Source of the DNA: Trichosporon coremiiforme
Taxonomy: Eukaryota; Basidiomycota; Tremellomycetes; Trichosporonales; Trichosporonaceae
Direction: 5' to 3'
Assembly: GCA_039545355.1 (NCBI GenBank)
Contig: BCJJ01000003.1
Span: forward strand, 434,001-498,000
Length of the DNA: 64,000 nt
In this document: piece after piece, positions 23,509 to 35,372 of the stretch
How the letters are laid out: every line of letters starts with the position of its first letter
Position numbering within the stretch: the first letter of the stretch is position 1
Program-made: the position numbers and the translations under genes
Notes under the pieces: model-generated
The model's database searches: none
Told to the model about the DNA's origin: nothing
The model's input: only the letters and a program-made list of their open reading frames with translations

Positions 23509-24776
23509 GGCGGAGAAGTGGAGGTGCTGTTGATGGAGGCGAAGGGCTCACACGCTTGCAGCGAAAGTGCCGCTGATGCTTGGTGCGTGTGAGTCCGCCT
23601 CTATGAGCGCGGTGAGAAGGAGAAAGAGTGAGTGATGGTGAGGTCGCAAGAAAGGAAGGGGTGCATGAGGGAAGGAGAGGTGCGACGAGACCGCGCCGCA
23701 GAAGGGCGTCAGGAGGGAGGTTCCAAAAGTTGACTGGACCAGATATCAACAACAATGACCTCATACACCAGGCGTCTTGTGTCTTCCTCGTGCATTTCTG
23801 TCTTCCTCGCCTCGTGTCTTCATCGCTGTCAGACCCATCGCATTGAATGCAGAACCTCTCCTTATCAATTGGATCAATCGGACACTCTCAACTCATACGC
23901 TCCTCCGACTCATGACACACTACGACATCGATCAGCGTGCTAACGGCTCAGCCTCGGAGCATCGTCGTCACTTGCCCGCCAACAGTCATGTGCACACCGC
24001 CATTCACACACACACTCTCTCGCTCACACACTCACACGTCAGCCCTAGCCAGCATTTGCTGTCGATCTTAATTGACGGATCTTTGAAGAAAGTGCTGTGT
24101 GCAGTCAACGAGGACAACAGTGACAGTTGTCGCCGCAGTATGCCGAACAGGATCAGGCACATCCATCGACTGATTCTTCGGTCACGCGCGACGAAAGAAG
24201 GGGCTACACACTACGATCCCACGTAGCGACGTTGTCACGCGAGACAGTAGTCATTGAGAGCGTCATGAGAATACTAGGAACATAACATCTGGCAGTCCGC
24301 CGGTGAAGCAAGGACTATGGAGCGCAATCGTTTGAGCGTTCCTCCGCGGCGAAATACATCGCTAGCCCAAAAAAGCGAGCGCAGAGACCACAGAATCGAA
24401 GACTTGTCCCAGCAGATACGGCCGCAGACTGTGCTTTTCCTAGCAGTTTGGACAATCTACGCTGTCATCGATGTGAGCTGGAAGTGTCAAGTGCTCGTAA
24501 TGCATGTTCTAATTGGGACTGCCGGCGCGTGCAAGGTTGTTTGATTGTTTGAATACCGAAGGGACTGAATATGTTGTCGGTCGCGGTGGTCGCGGATCGC
24601 GGGTCGCGGCAGACACCCTGCCGCCCTGCATTCATGGTTCCGGCTCACTCACACCCGGATTCCTCGCTAGTCCTTGGCTATGGTCTCTAGCAACTGCCTC
24701 GACACCCGCTCTTGACTCTTGACACTCCTCCAACATCCCCCTTACCCACGACTTTCCTTCGAAAGCCAGCACCAGC
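23509..24776. promoter_or_regulatory. Divergent promoter region between the Dicer and ALG6-like genes
   Basis: 1.27 kb with no supported coding exon on either strand. It contains CA-rich runs (about 23990-24040) and GCGG-rich patches (about 24580-24610). No helicase-like coding sequence is visible here, supporting the short Dicer model. Confidence 0.5.
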
Positions 24777-27510
24777 ATGCCGCGCCGCTCGTACAGAGAG
24801 CACCGCGCGAGGCGCTCCGCCCAGCAGATTCGGTGAGTCCATGATCTCATTCCACCACGACTTGGGCGAGACCGCACCGAGCACCGAGCTTCAGTCGAAT
24901 GTTTGCAGGGAGCAAGAGTAGCCGGATAATGTGACGCGTAGGTCGCGACCGTGCGACCTGCCCAGCACATTATGTGTCGGATTGCGGTCCGCATCCCTTG
25001 CCCGACTGCGACGTGCGTTGCCAGAGAGCATGCATGCGAGGACTGCGTGTCGGGCTGCAACGGCATGAAGTGGTGGATCCGTTTCTGCGTACTTCACCCC
25101 GTGTGCATTTTGCTTTGCGCCCGCCGTGTCCCCCGAGGTCTTAAAGGCACAGCACATAAGGACACACGCTCCAGCGCAATCGCTCTTCCAGCATTCACTT
25201 CATATCGACAAACCAACGGCTAGGTAGTCGCGTCTCCGCCACTGGTCGCGCAGAGCCCAACCTGACACGTTCAACGTCATCACCGCCCCGGTCCCCGACC
25301 TGTCACTGCAGACACTCTGACTGACACATCGCAGTGACGACGATTCGGTAGCCTCATACTCGACGTTAGGAAGCTACACCGCCTACACTGGGTCGGTTGC
25401 CGGAAGCTACGCTGGCTCTGCGGCACCCGGCACTGCTGCAAGCAGCGGATACCGCCCACGGACCAGCTCGACCGCTCGTGAGCTGTCCGAACTCGAACTC
25501 CGGTCCCGCCTGTCGCCTCCGCCGGCGCGAGGTGCCTCGCCTCACGTCCGCAGCCTCTCGCCGAGTCTCGATGGTTCCATCCTCCGCAGCAGGTCACCTG
25601 GCTTAGGAGAAAGCGCACTCTCACCGCGGCTCTCGCCTTCGATCAGCGGTCTATCTTCGGTTTCAGAACTGCCAGGGAAGGAGCAGATCGGCTTTCCCAG
25701 CCGCCCAGAACGCCTCTCCTCCAACTTCAGCCTGGGAAGCAGCTCCGACTCGATGCGGGAACGTGCACCGGCGACTGCTTCGGTGGTGCTCGACGGCAAA
25801 TCGCTACCCGCCGAGCACACAAACGGAACAGCTAACGCCGAGAAGGAGAAGAAGCTCGAGAAGAGGAGAGTGGAGGACGAGAAGCGCCGCAAGCGGGCGC
25901 GTAACGAGGAGAAGTGGAGGAAAGTGAGAGCGCGCGAGGCCGCTCATGATGCCCCAATCCGACGATGGGCCCGCTTCGTCCAGAACCGAGTAGGCACGAA
26001 GGGTGCCGTCCTTCTGGCAGTTCTTGGGTGCTGGGGCATCCGCATTCTGCTGGCGTGGGCCAGTCTCTGTGAGTAACAGCTGCGATCTCCATCAAGCTAA
26101 CACCAGCTTTATCACGACCACTACGATCCACGCTCGCCCGACAGGCCAACGACGCGAAGATGGCCTGCACGCTTGTCCTCCCTCTGCCCCCGTGGGCTCG
26201 ACGTAAGTTAAAATGCGGTGAGCTATCACTAACTTTGCTCAGCTTTCGCTCCCTTGTGTCGCGCCGCATTGCAATACCCGACCCAGGCTTTATCTACTGC
26301 TCATTTGTCCGTCGAGTCTGTGCTTTGGTCAGCCAGTGTAGCCTGGGCCATGTGTGAGGGTTGGCGCGAGGGCCGGACGCTGCGGACACGTGTCGGTGCC
26401 ATTGTATATCTTGTTCTGTCCCCGGCGCTGGTTCTCAGCAGCCTGCTGCTTCAGTGAGTACAATCTGTGAATCGGACGTGAACGCAGCTTATACCTCAGG
26501 GCGCGCACTATCCCTCTCGGAGTCATCGCCTGGGCTCTTCTCGCCGCCAGCTCGGGCTGGGATGCCGCTTGCGCCGCGCTTCTTGTCGTCGCGGTCACGC
26601 TCGATTCGCGCATGTGGGCCTACGTCCCGAGCTTTGTCACGTACGCGGTCGGCAAGTGGATCTGGCTCGGCAAGCGGGGCAAAGGCTACTTCCCTCGTCT
26701 CCTTGTTGCCGTCGGCTTTGCGTGGACTGTCCTTGGCTCGGCGAGCAATGCGCCTCTGCGCGTGCAAATTGGGCACTTTGTGCAGGTACTTGTTTCACTG
26801 CTGACGAAGGACGGACTTGTGGCGCTCAGCGAGAAGCTCCGCGAGATCTTCTCGCTGTATACTCTGTGGATCGTCGCCGCTCTCTCGCCATCGGCGTACC
26901 TGCTCCTGCGGGCGAGTCATGTACTGCGTCCGTCGCCCGGCGAGCCGGCCACGCACGACAGCATCCCTGCCACCGTGCGCCTGCTTCCCATTGCACTGAC
27001 GGCGACCACGGCGGCTGTTGCGATTAGCCTCCCCGCCACCAGCCGTGTGGCCGACACGGCGCTCCCGCTGCTGCCGCTCGCGCTGGCCTCCTCGCTGCGC
27101 GGGGACGATGACGAGTGGGCTGTCGCCGTGCAGACTGCGCAGGTCGCCAACATCGCCATGTGGCCCGCGCTCGCCAAGTTCAGCCTGCTCCCGCTCACGG
27201 TCTGGGCGATCGGGTGGTCGTACGTCGTTGGTGCGAAGCGTGATGCGCCTGATCCGATCCTCCGCATTCACCAGATGGTACGTTACTCTATCCGCAATCC
27301 GCACCTGCACGTATAGCTGACATCCAGATTACGACGTTCCTGACGACGCTGGCGCCGTTCATGCCTCTCTTCGCGCCCTTCGTTCCCGACACAACGATGG
27401 GCTACCTCAAGTACGCACAGGAGGGGTTCATCGTGGCCAGCTTGGGCATGCTGATTCTGTGGGCCAACATCCGTCTGCTGAAGAGCGCATGGGCGATTGG
27501 CGCGCTGTAA
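24777..27510 (+). CDS. Degenerate ALG6/ALG8-like multi-pass membrane protein
   Basis: Exons 24777-24832, 25335-26068, 26107-26202, 26243-26453, 26500-27277 and 27328-27510 give 685 residues. About 240 N-terminal residues are Ser/Arg-rich and then highly charged. A first helix (GAVLLAVLGCWGIRILLAWA) follows, then about ten more. The order of segments resembles ER glucosyltransferases ALG6/ALG8: NDAKMACTLVLPLPPWA, then LQYPTQALSTAH where the family has LDYPPLTAYHS, then MWAYVPSFVTYAVGK, then RVADTALPLLPLALA where the family has VHEKSILLPLLPL. Family-defining residues such as the HFQYN box and the VHEK His/Glu are absent. Function is therefore uncertain; it may be a pseudo-enzyme or a remote relative. 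Confidence 0.55.
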
Positions 27511-27885
27511 CCGTCCTTGTACATAGTTACTACTCCTACTTAGAAAATGAGATGCCAGTTGCGTCTTGTGAGCGAGCCCTATGTCTTGCAGCTGAGACAA
27601 TGCGCTCGCTGTTGCTCTCGCTGCCGTGAGAGTATGAGCAGCGGACCAATGCCCGCATGGCTATAGACGGATAGCCGAAGTCACGTGCCGCATTTGCCAC
27701 CTGGTTCTGGACGTTTCGTCATTGCAGGGTACAGGGTCGACCGGCCGGGGCGTAAGCGTTGCAAGGAAGGAGTTCCGAGATTTTTCGTCCGCCAGGTCAG
27801 TCTGGCCGCCGACTCCGCTCTCGATCACATTTCGCAGTTGTCACCTCTACACACATTCACCACACACCACTCATACACAAGCAAA
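27511..27885. promoter_or_regulatory. Promoter region of the MDJ1 gene
   Basis: 375 bp from the end of the ALG6-like gene to the MDJ1 start. A CACACA-type run (about 27850-27880) lies just upstream of the ATG. No specific site identified. Confidence 0.45.
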
Positions 27886-29699
27886 ATGCCACCGAAACTG
27901 CAAGTGACGGCGCTCTCGCGCGCCCTGGTCCGTGCTCCCTGCGCCCAGCCGGTGCAGCGACGACAGCTGCACTTCTCTACCGCCGCGGGACCCAGCACGA
28001 GCCGACCGCTCTCGCGCCGCCGCTCGGAACCGACTCTGACCCAGAAGAGGGAGTTCCATGCCAGCAATGTGGCGAGCGCCAGCCAGAAGGATCCCTATGA
28101 TGTGCTGGGTGTCGCGAGGGATGCTAAGGCTGCTGATATCAAGAAGGCGTACTATGCGGTGAGTCCTACAACGGGCTGATGGCCCGTCTGCAGCGATGCG
28201 GCGTCTACCAGTCCTTCCTCCCAGGCCCCCATACACTCCCAACCGCTCGGTCGGTAGGAGTGAGCTCCGACTGGCTACTCTGGCTCCTCGCTAGGGGTTC
28301 CTCAGTAGCAACTTTGCGGAATGGAGGGATGGACCGGGGGAGAACGCCGCAGCTATACTACAGTACCCATGCTAACGCCCAGCTCGCGAAGAAGTGGCAC
28401 CCCGACAGCAGCAAGGAAGAGAACGCGGCCGAAAAGTTCCACGAGATCCAATCCGCGTACGACATCCTCTCCGACGACAAGAAGCGCAAAGCATACGACA
28501 TGTACGGTGCGACAGGGGATGAGGGCGACTTTGGTCCTGGTTCCGGCGGGTTTGGCGGATTCCAGGATTTCGGCGGGTTCGGCGGAGGCAGGGGCGGGCA
28601 AGCCAGCGACCTGTTCGAGCAGCTCTTTGGTGGCGCCTTCGGCCGGGGCCAAACTGGCGGATTCCCCGGCGGTGGTCCTTTCGCTGGCGGCGCTGGGTTC
28701 CGGCAGCGTCCCGTTCGCGGAGACGATCTCGAGACGACGGTCAGCATCGACTTTGTCCAGGCCTGCGAAGGTACCGCGAAGCAGGTCACGGTCACGCCTG
28801 TGGTTGAGTGTAAGCCGTGCCATGGCTCGGGTCTCAAGGCGGGGGAGAAGAAGGCGACGTGCACTCAGTGCAGGGGTACAGGTCAGCAGGCGTTCCAGGT
28901 GCAGGGCATGTTCATGGCCAGCACTTGTCCGGCGTGCAATGGCAGCGGCAGCACCATTCCGCGCAGTGCGCGCTGCGAGAGCTGTGACGGCGTCGGGCGC
29001 GTCAAGGAGCGCACGACGATCGACGTCGACATCCCCGCCGGCATCGAGGACGGGATGAAGATCAAAGTCCCCGGGGCGGGCGATGCGCCTCTCTCCTCAA
29101 CCGGGCCCAACGGCGACCTCTTCGTGCGCGTCAACGTCAAGCCCTCCTCCGTCTTCCGTCGCCAAGGGACCAACATCTTCCACGACGCCAAGGTGCCGCT
29201 CACCACGGCGCTGCTGGGCGGCAAAGTGCGCATTCCGACGCTCGAGGGCGACGTCGACGTCAAGATCCGCGAGGGCACGCAGTACGGCCAGGAAGCGGTG
29301 CTGAAGGGTCGCGGCGTCAAGAGCCTCTACGGACGCAAGGGCGAGCGCGGCGACCTCGTGGTTACCTGGAAGGTGCAGATCCCCCGTGGCCTCACGCAGA
29401 AGCAGAAGAAGATTCTGCAGGAGTTCGCAGACGATCTGGACGGCAAGTCGACCTCAGCATCAAATGGTAGTAATGCGACAGGAAGAAACAGCGCTGATAC
29501 GAAGACGAGTAACCGTACCGATCGGGTTTGGGACACCGAGGATGCCCCCAGCGACACGGGAAGCGGCCACGGGCAGGGAGGCGTCGCGGACAAAGTTGCC
29601 GGCGCACTCGGAAGCGCCGTCGGATGGGCCGAGCGCCTCCTCCACCGTAACAAGGAGAACAGCTTTGAGGACCAGGGCAAGAAGGACGGCAAGAAGTAA
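27886..29699 (+). CDS. MDJ1: Mitochondrial DnaJ (type I Hsp40) co-chaperone
   Basis: Exons 27886-28158 and 28383-29699 encode 529 residues. The first about 60 residues are rich in Arg, Ser and Ala with no acidic cluster, as in a mitochondrial presequence. The J domain runs from KDPYDVLGVARDAKAADI through the HPD motif (KKWHPDSSK). A Gly/Phe-rich linker (GGFGGFQDFGGFGGG) follows, then four zinc-finger units CKPCHGSG, CTQCRGTG, CPACNGSG and CESCDGVG, then the client-binding beta domains. It stimulates mitochondrial Hsp70 (Ssc1) in folding imported proteins. The single intron splits the J domain after AYYA. Confidence 0.96.
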
Positions 29700-30008
29700 A
29701 CCTCAAATACGACTACGACTACGGTCTACAAGCGGCTGTCGATCTACGACATCACATTGGAACAACCCGCAACGAACTGGCTTGCGCTGACGCGCTCGTA
29801 GGCTCGGAGCCGGTCTAGAACGCAATCTCTACTCATCCATACTTGGGCGCACCTCTCATAGAGACTGAATCATGCATTGCATTAGAACTACACTAATGGT
29901 TACAGAGGCTGGATGTCAGTCAGTCAGCAGTGGAGCAGGAACTGACTGGATCATTCGAGCTGCTGGAGTGTCAGCTGAAAACTGGCTATCGCAACTGTTG
30001 AACTCACT
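29700..30008. other. Intergenic, converging 3' ends
   Basis: 309 bp between MDJ1 and the second Zn2Cys6 gene. On the minus strand a well-formed branch and acceptor (CTGACACTCCAG, near 29970) sits past that gene's stop, hinting at a 3'-UTR intron. No gene seen. Confidence 0.4.
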
Positions 30009-33000
30009 CTACGTCGGCGGCATTCCCATCATGCCCACGTTGCCCATGAGCTGTGTCGGGTCCCAGTTCCACCAGCTGCCGGACTGTTTATCAGTTACAC
30101 TGCCACGTACGAAACTCACCTGTACATTGCTGTTTGCGTCCTCGCGCGACCCCAGCATGATCGTCGGGTCCCAGAACTGGTGCAACTGGAAGTTAGCGAA
30201 TCTAGTCCTCACGACTCACGAAGAGGTCCGTCGACATGTCCTGGTTCTGCGGCGCAGACTGCAGCATGTGCTGCTGGAGCACTGCGTCGAGCTGCGGTAC
30301 AGGCGCCGTCGGCGGTTGTGCGGGAACGCCCGTTGACGGCGGAGGCGTGTACTTCTTAGCGGCGGTTGCGCGCTGGATTAGCCGCGTGCGCCAGCCCATT
30401 AGCTTGACGTCGATGTCGTCGTCATCATCGTCCTCAGTGCTCTCGCGCGGTGCGGATGAGCCACCCGCGGATCCCTGCTCGGAAGCAGCCAGGGCGCGCT
30501 GCCGCAGGTGCAGGAGCCACTGGTGGTTCTGGATCAGACTCGGGGTCGGATTTAGCTTGATCACGGACGAGTAGAGCTTGATTGCGTGGTCGATCTGCAC
30601 CAGCGCCAGCTGCGAGAGCGGATTCGCGCTGTTCTTGATGATCATCGTGCCGATGCAGATTGCAGCGGTGAAGAGGTGGTACTGACGTCAGCTACATGCG
30701 AGGCCGTATTAGCGTACCCAGAAGAACCAGTGACGGGCTGTCACACGGGGGAAGCACTCGTACAAACCAGCGACAACTTCGATTATCACCTGTGATGTCA
30801 GCTAAGACAGAAACGGCCGTGAGCTCAGTGATACGCACAGTACATCGCTCCACGATGGCGAGGTAGCTCTTGCCGTATATGCTCTTCGTTGGGTCCTTCG
30901 GGTTCTCCTGCAGTGCCTTGATAAAGTAAGGCCGCTTAAGGAAGATGATCGTCTCGCTAACGTTCAGACTCAGCGTGAACTGCTGGAACGTCAGGTGCAG
31001 GTTGTCAAGCTTGATGCTCGGGGAATCCTTGATTGCGGCCTCCGTGTCCTGATACACGCTGGAGAGAGCCTGCAGCGCAGTCCGGCAGCGAAGGTTGAAC
31101 GGGATCTGTCGCTCGAAGGCGCATAGCCGGTCGTACAGCTGTCCGATCTTCGAGTACGGCGTCGAGCTGACGGACATCGCCTGATCGAGTACCGCGCCTG
31201 ATATCCGGCACAGCTCAAACTTGAGCTGACGAAAAACGTTGTCGCTCCACGACGCATCATGAGGTGTCGTCGAAGCGTAGGACGGGAACTCGGTGTCGAT
31301 GTGCTCGGAGCGCAATGAGCTTGGTCGCGAAAAGCAGTTTGACTGGAAGACGTCGATGGTCTGGCACTCCCAAAACACGTGCCGCCGGTCCTGGATGACA
31401 TGATCGGGCAAGTTCCAACGCTCGCCATCAATGTGAAGACCCATGGCAGTAACTAGGCGCATGGCAAGACCCCATAATGGCCATGCGCTGTCTCCGCTTC
31501 GCCCCTTTTCCGTTTCACTGGGGTTAGCTTCACTATCAAGGTACCAGCAGCTCACAGATGGTAGTGAGCCATGATGACGAGAGCCTGCAGCCCGGGAACA
31601 GTGTTCACGCCCATGAAGTCGCCCTTGACGAGACACCACCGCGAAGCTGCAAGGTGGTGTTCGGCGCTGGGATGATGCGGTGGCAACTCGGGGTTATGTA
31701 AGGCTCCCATGGCAAAGATGATGAATAGCAGCGCAAGCTGTTGCAGGTGTACCCGCTGAGCTAGCGGCTCGTCGGAGTACTCGTACACCTTGCTGAAGAT
31801 GGACTGAACGCCTTGCCGAGGGGCAACATCGTGACTGTCGTCAGCTATAGTGCCTCGTAGAGACAGCCGGGTCAAAGACTCACTTCCATGCGTAGTTCTC
31901 GTAGTAGCAGTCCAGGAGATCTTTGGCAACTTCTGGAGAAGGCAGGTGGCTCTTCAGTGTGTCCATCGTAGGCGGTGGTCCCCAGCTAGGAAACGGGAAG
32001 AGCCCGCCGCCCTCATGGAACCGTGTCGGAGACGATGGCTGAGGTGATGTTGAGCGAGGTCTCGCAGAGGACGACAGCTCTTGCTGGGAGGTTAGCCTGG
32101 ATAGAAAATTCGGCCAGCTCACATTCTTCAGCCATTCTGTTCCAGCAGTAGGTCCAAGCCACTTGCTCCGTCCACTCTTGTCGATGACAAGAGTTCCATA
32201 GTTGTCCTGCGGTTCCTGTCGTTGATGAATGGGAGAAGTAGAGTACGGCTGTCGGGTGCGCTGACGTGGTCCGTCTCGCGGAGCCCTCGACGTGCTCGGA
32301 TCCCTCGACGTGCTCCTGGTGCGGCCCCGATCGTCCCAACCCACCCTCCTTTGCTCCCACTCTCGATCGCGTGTGTCTCGGGCGTAGCTCGACTCGCCTA
32401 ATCGGTCTGGTCCCTCACGTTCTCGGCCCGACCAGAATTCTCTGCCGTACTCGCGATCCCTCTCTCGGTCTCGATAACGTCCCCTTTCCCGGTCGGCGTC
32501 TGGTGAGCGACTTCGAGAGAATCCCCGTCGGTATCGTCGCTCTCGGTCGCGATCACGTTCCCGGTCGTAGCTTCGTGACCGTGATCTACTTCGACCAGCA
32601 CGCTCGCCAAAGCGCATCAACATTGTCTCGATCGCAGCCAGCCGCTCCTTCATCTCGTTGATGACGGGTCCAGAGGCTTCATTCTGGTTCTCTTCGCGTC
32701 TGGATGTCAGCTTCGGTCTTAGCCGCCATGCAGCTAATTTACGCGTTGCCTGGGAAGCACAAATTACTCACGCCTTCTTCACCTTGATTGAGTCGGGACA
32801 CAAGTCGGCGCATTCGCGGCGCACACAGTTCGAGCACGGAACTGATGTTAGCTAACCAACTTCATGCCGCAGCTTACCTTGCCGATCGCACTTGAGCTTG
32901 AGTCGATGGCATTCTGCTTGTCAGCTATCCCGTGGAGTAAACCAAGCTGTTACTGACCAGCACAGCTGAGCTGTTTCCGACTTCGTGGCTCCTGGCGCAC

Positions 33001-33036
33001 CTGATACCGGCTCTCGCGGCCGTCGGGAGTGCTCAT
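30009..33036 (-). CDS. Zn2Cys6 transcription factor with fungal-specific regulatory domain
   Basis: About ten exons encode roughly 800 residues. The zinc cluster is assembled from three exons: LSCA, then ECHRLKLKCDRQ, then VPCSNCVRRECADLCP, a classic C6 finger; the introns fall inside it. A helical segment (MKERLAAIETMLMRF) and a long Arg/Ser/Asp/Glu dipeptide-rich region resembling an RS domain come next. The middle homology domain includes FIIFAMGALHNPELPPHHPS, VTAMGLHIDGERW and RRHVFWECQTIDVFQS. The C-terminus ends SWWNWDPTQLMGNVGMMG. I chose Met at 33036 because it is close to the finger; the frame stays open to a Met at 33240. The target genes are unknown. Confidence 0.88.
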
Positions 33037-33595
33037 GGCGTTGTCTTCGTCGTGTCTTCCTCGCCTTCCTCGGGCGCTACGACATCGGCGGCCAGCTTGC
33101 AACTGCGGGCCAAAGTGGAAGAGAGTACGTCCGGGACGATTACCGACTGCTTTGACCGATGGAAAACAGCGGATGGCGCCAGCGAGAGATTTGGGGGTGA
33201 GGAAATGAGAAGGATTGCAACAAGGGCGGCGACGGTTCATCGCGGCCCAAAAGCGCGCGCGTCACGGTTATCGCCGGGCCAACATTTCGGTTCCGTGCCT
33301 GGAACTGACCACCTCGGCTTGCTTCCTGACTTCCTGTCTTGGTCTGTGCCCCACCGTTGCTTGGCATGCACTGAGCTACGCGCATGGAAAGAATTGAGAG
33401 TCTGCTTGAACTATTCTGCTCGGTATCAAACAACGTGTGATGTTGGTTGCATATGAGGCATGTCTTGTCCGTGACGATTAGGAGAACGTGACGTATGATT
33501 GGCCACGAGGAGCCTAGGTGCTTGGTGTGGTGGTTCTTACAACAGTACCTACTTGCTCGTACTACTATCCGACGCCCCGCTCGAAGAGACCCCGC
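33037..33595. promoter_or_regulatory. Upstream region of the Zn2Cys6 gene
   Basis: 560 bp between the Zn2Cys6 start and the end of the next minus-strand reading frame. The first 200 bp could code if translation starts at 33240. Otherwise nothing recognised. Confidence 0.4.
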
Positions 33596-34454
33596 TCAAT
33601 GTTGCCTCACTCGAAGAACTGTTGTCGGCGGAGGCATCGAGTGACAAGGAGCACTTGAAGGGGGATTGAATCTGGCGTCCAGCCCAGGGCGCTCCGCTCG
33701 AGAGCTAGGCCGCGACTCGGCGTCCTGATCCCGCGGGGGCGTGCAGGGATAGTCAGGAGCTGGAGGTGCGCCGCCGACGTGTGCGGGCGCAGGAGGCTCG
33801 GTCCGGTGCGGGGGAACTGCTGCCCGGTATAGCTCGGCGTTGGTAAGGTTCCCGACGGTTGTCTCCTGCGAGGCGGGCGAAGAGACTGTTGTGGCTGAAG
33901 GAAGCGTGGCCAAGACCAACCTCAACGAGCAGAGCTCCTCAGTCAGCGTCTTCACCGCGTCGACTAGACCGCCGCCGAGGTTTACGGTGACGTTCACGTT
34001 GGAGGGTGCAAGCTGAATCCTGTAGATGTCAGAGGGGCATGGCGACCGGTGTTCCCTGGTAACCGAAGTAATGGCTGAGACGGTAGGTTGCGCACACTGC
34101 ATACAGTTGGGGTTGTCGCACAGCTCCCCTGATGCTGTCGGCTGAGAGTTGTGAGGCGAGATGGGATACCTCCGAGGCAGGAGTACCGGGTCTTCAGCGT
34201 AGTGGACGGCGTCGTGGGCTGACGCTACGGCACGGTTGGGCGGCGGCAAGGAGGGATAGGTGACTTCTGGGATGACGACCCCAGACTCGGCTTGCTGAGA
34301 CCGCAGCTGCCGACAGCGCGTACAGTCGCTAGACCCGACCGAGTGGCCACTCGAGCTCTTCCCACTCGACAGCCTCAAAGAGCTGATCGACTCCGCTGTC
34401 GACAGTGGCACATCTCCTCCCCCTGTCTTTTCCGGGACTCGTACTCTCGGCAGT
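33596..34454 (-). CDS. Uncharacterised Pro/Ser-rich protein segment, probable 3' exon of the gene starting at 35025
   Basis: An open frame of about 280 codons with no ATG near its 5' end, so it is probably joined by splicing to the preceding minus-strand exon, which reads one frame away. Two cysteine pairs occur (SSDCTRCRQL and CDNPNCMQCAQ). A possible folded part is PSNVNVTVNLGGGLVDAVKT followed by a helical stretch. The remainder is rich in Pro, Ser and Thr and looks disordered. I do not recognise the family. A candidate junction uses a GT in the GGGGCGGTGTGG region near 34518 and a CAG near 34430. It keeps the frame, but the splice signals are weak. Confidence 0.45.
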
Positions 34455-35025
34455 TCAATCGTTCACCATTGAATCCTCCGCCCTAGACCCAGAGCTCTGA
34501 TTTGCCACACCGCCCCCTACGCCCTCCCCAGCGTTCATGAGAGCAGCCTGACAGGGAAGCGTCCCCTCCCTCCAGAGCTCAGGCAGCGGCTGTCGCTTGT
34601 AGCACGGCGGCAGCCCGATCGAGAACTGCACCTCCCTCAGCCTGAGCTGCTCGTCACTGCCTCCGTTATGCCCTTCTTCAAGGGTGGAGCGGAAGACCTC
34701 CTTCAGCGACGGTCGGGGCAGAGTGGCCGGTGATACGCGGTGCAGGTAGTTGGATGGGATCAGGCTGCCTGCAGAGGCGACGCTGGGGGCAGCATCGGGC
34801 TGGATGCGGCGGAGGATGCGAGGCCGCCTCGGCGTGGCTGGTGATGGCGAGACTGTCGCGGAAATTATCTGGGCTGTGTCGGCTGCGATCAGACTCGATG
34901 TGCGCGCTGGCAGAGTAGCTGGAGAGACTACGGTCAGCGGTGTCGGAGGTAGCAGACTTACATCTGAAGAGCCTTGAGCGGCGCTCGGGGGCGTCGGTCT
35001 TGACCTTGGCTGGCGATGACGGCAT
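34455..35025 (-). CDS. Hypothetical protein, disordered, 178 residues as read
   Basis: Exons 35025-34962 and 34927-34455, separated by a 34-nt intron with GTAAGT donor and CCGCTGACCGTAG acceptor. The protein starts MPSSPAKVKTDAPERRSRLF. It is Ser/Ala/Pro-rich with repeated SPATLP-type phrases, then a more ordered end with LREVQFSIGLPPCYKRQPLP and LWREGTLPCQAALMNAG. It stops with TGA at 34455-34457 unless spliced onward into the open frame that follows. No known domain. The intron is well supported; whether this is a complete gene or the 5' part of a longer one is open. Confidence 0.55.
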
Positions 35026-35372
35026 CTGGTGGTGGGCTGGTGGTGATGGGACAGCTCATCGTGGTCTTATATCACCCCGACAAAGAAGGCGCTCACGTAG
35101 CACAGCCAACAAGCAGTGATGCGTATCATCGACGACACGCGCCGGTCGGCACCATTAGAAGCCCGCCTGAAACCGAGCGCCGAGTGATGGTCCATCACTG
35201 CTGAAACCTATGGTCGAAGCGTCCACAGCCCGATCCAAGGGGCACCGCATTGTCAGTTGCAGGTTAGCTGCCGAGTCGCGATTACAACAGTATGCATAAG
35301 CGCTACACTTAACACTGAGTACTACGGCTCTATCGTGTTTTGGCCAGCCCAGCCAGCCTGCTGCGGTTTGGG
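35026..35372. other. Intergenic region between two hypothetical minus-strand genes
   Basis: 347 bp, expected to contain the promoter of the 35025 gene. Nothing specific seen. Confidence 0.4.

Noticed and set aside
23509..24776. Missing Dicer helicase exons upstream
   Set aside because: No DExD/H or helicase motif in any minus-strand frame of this stretch.
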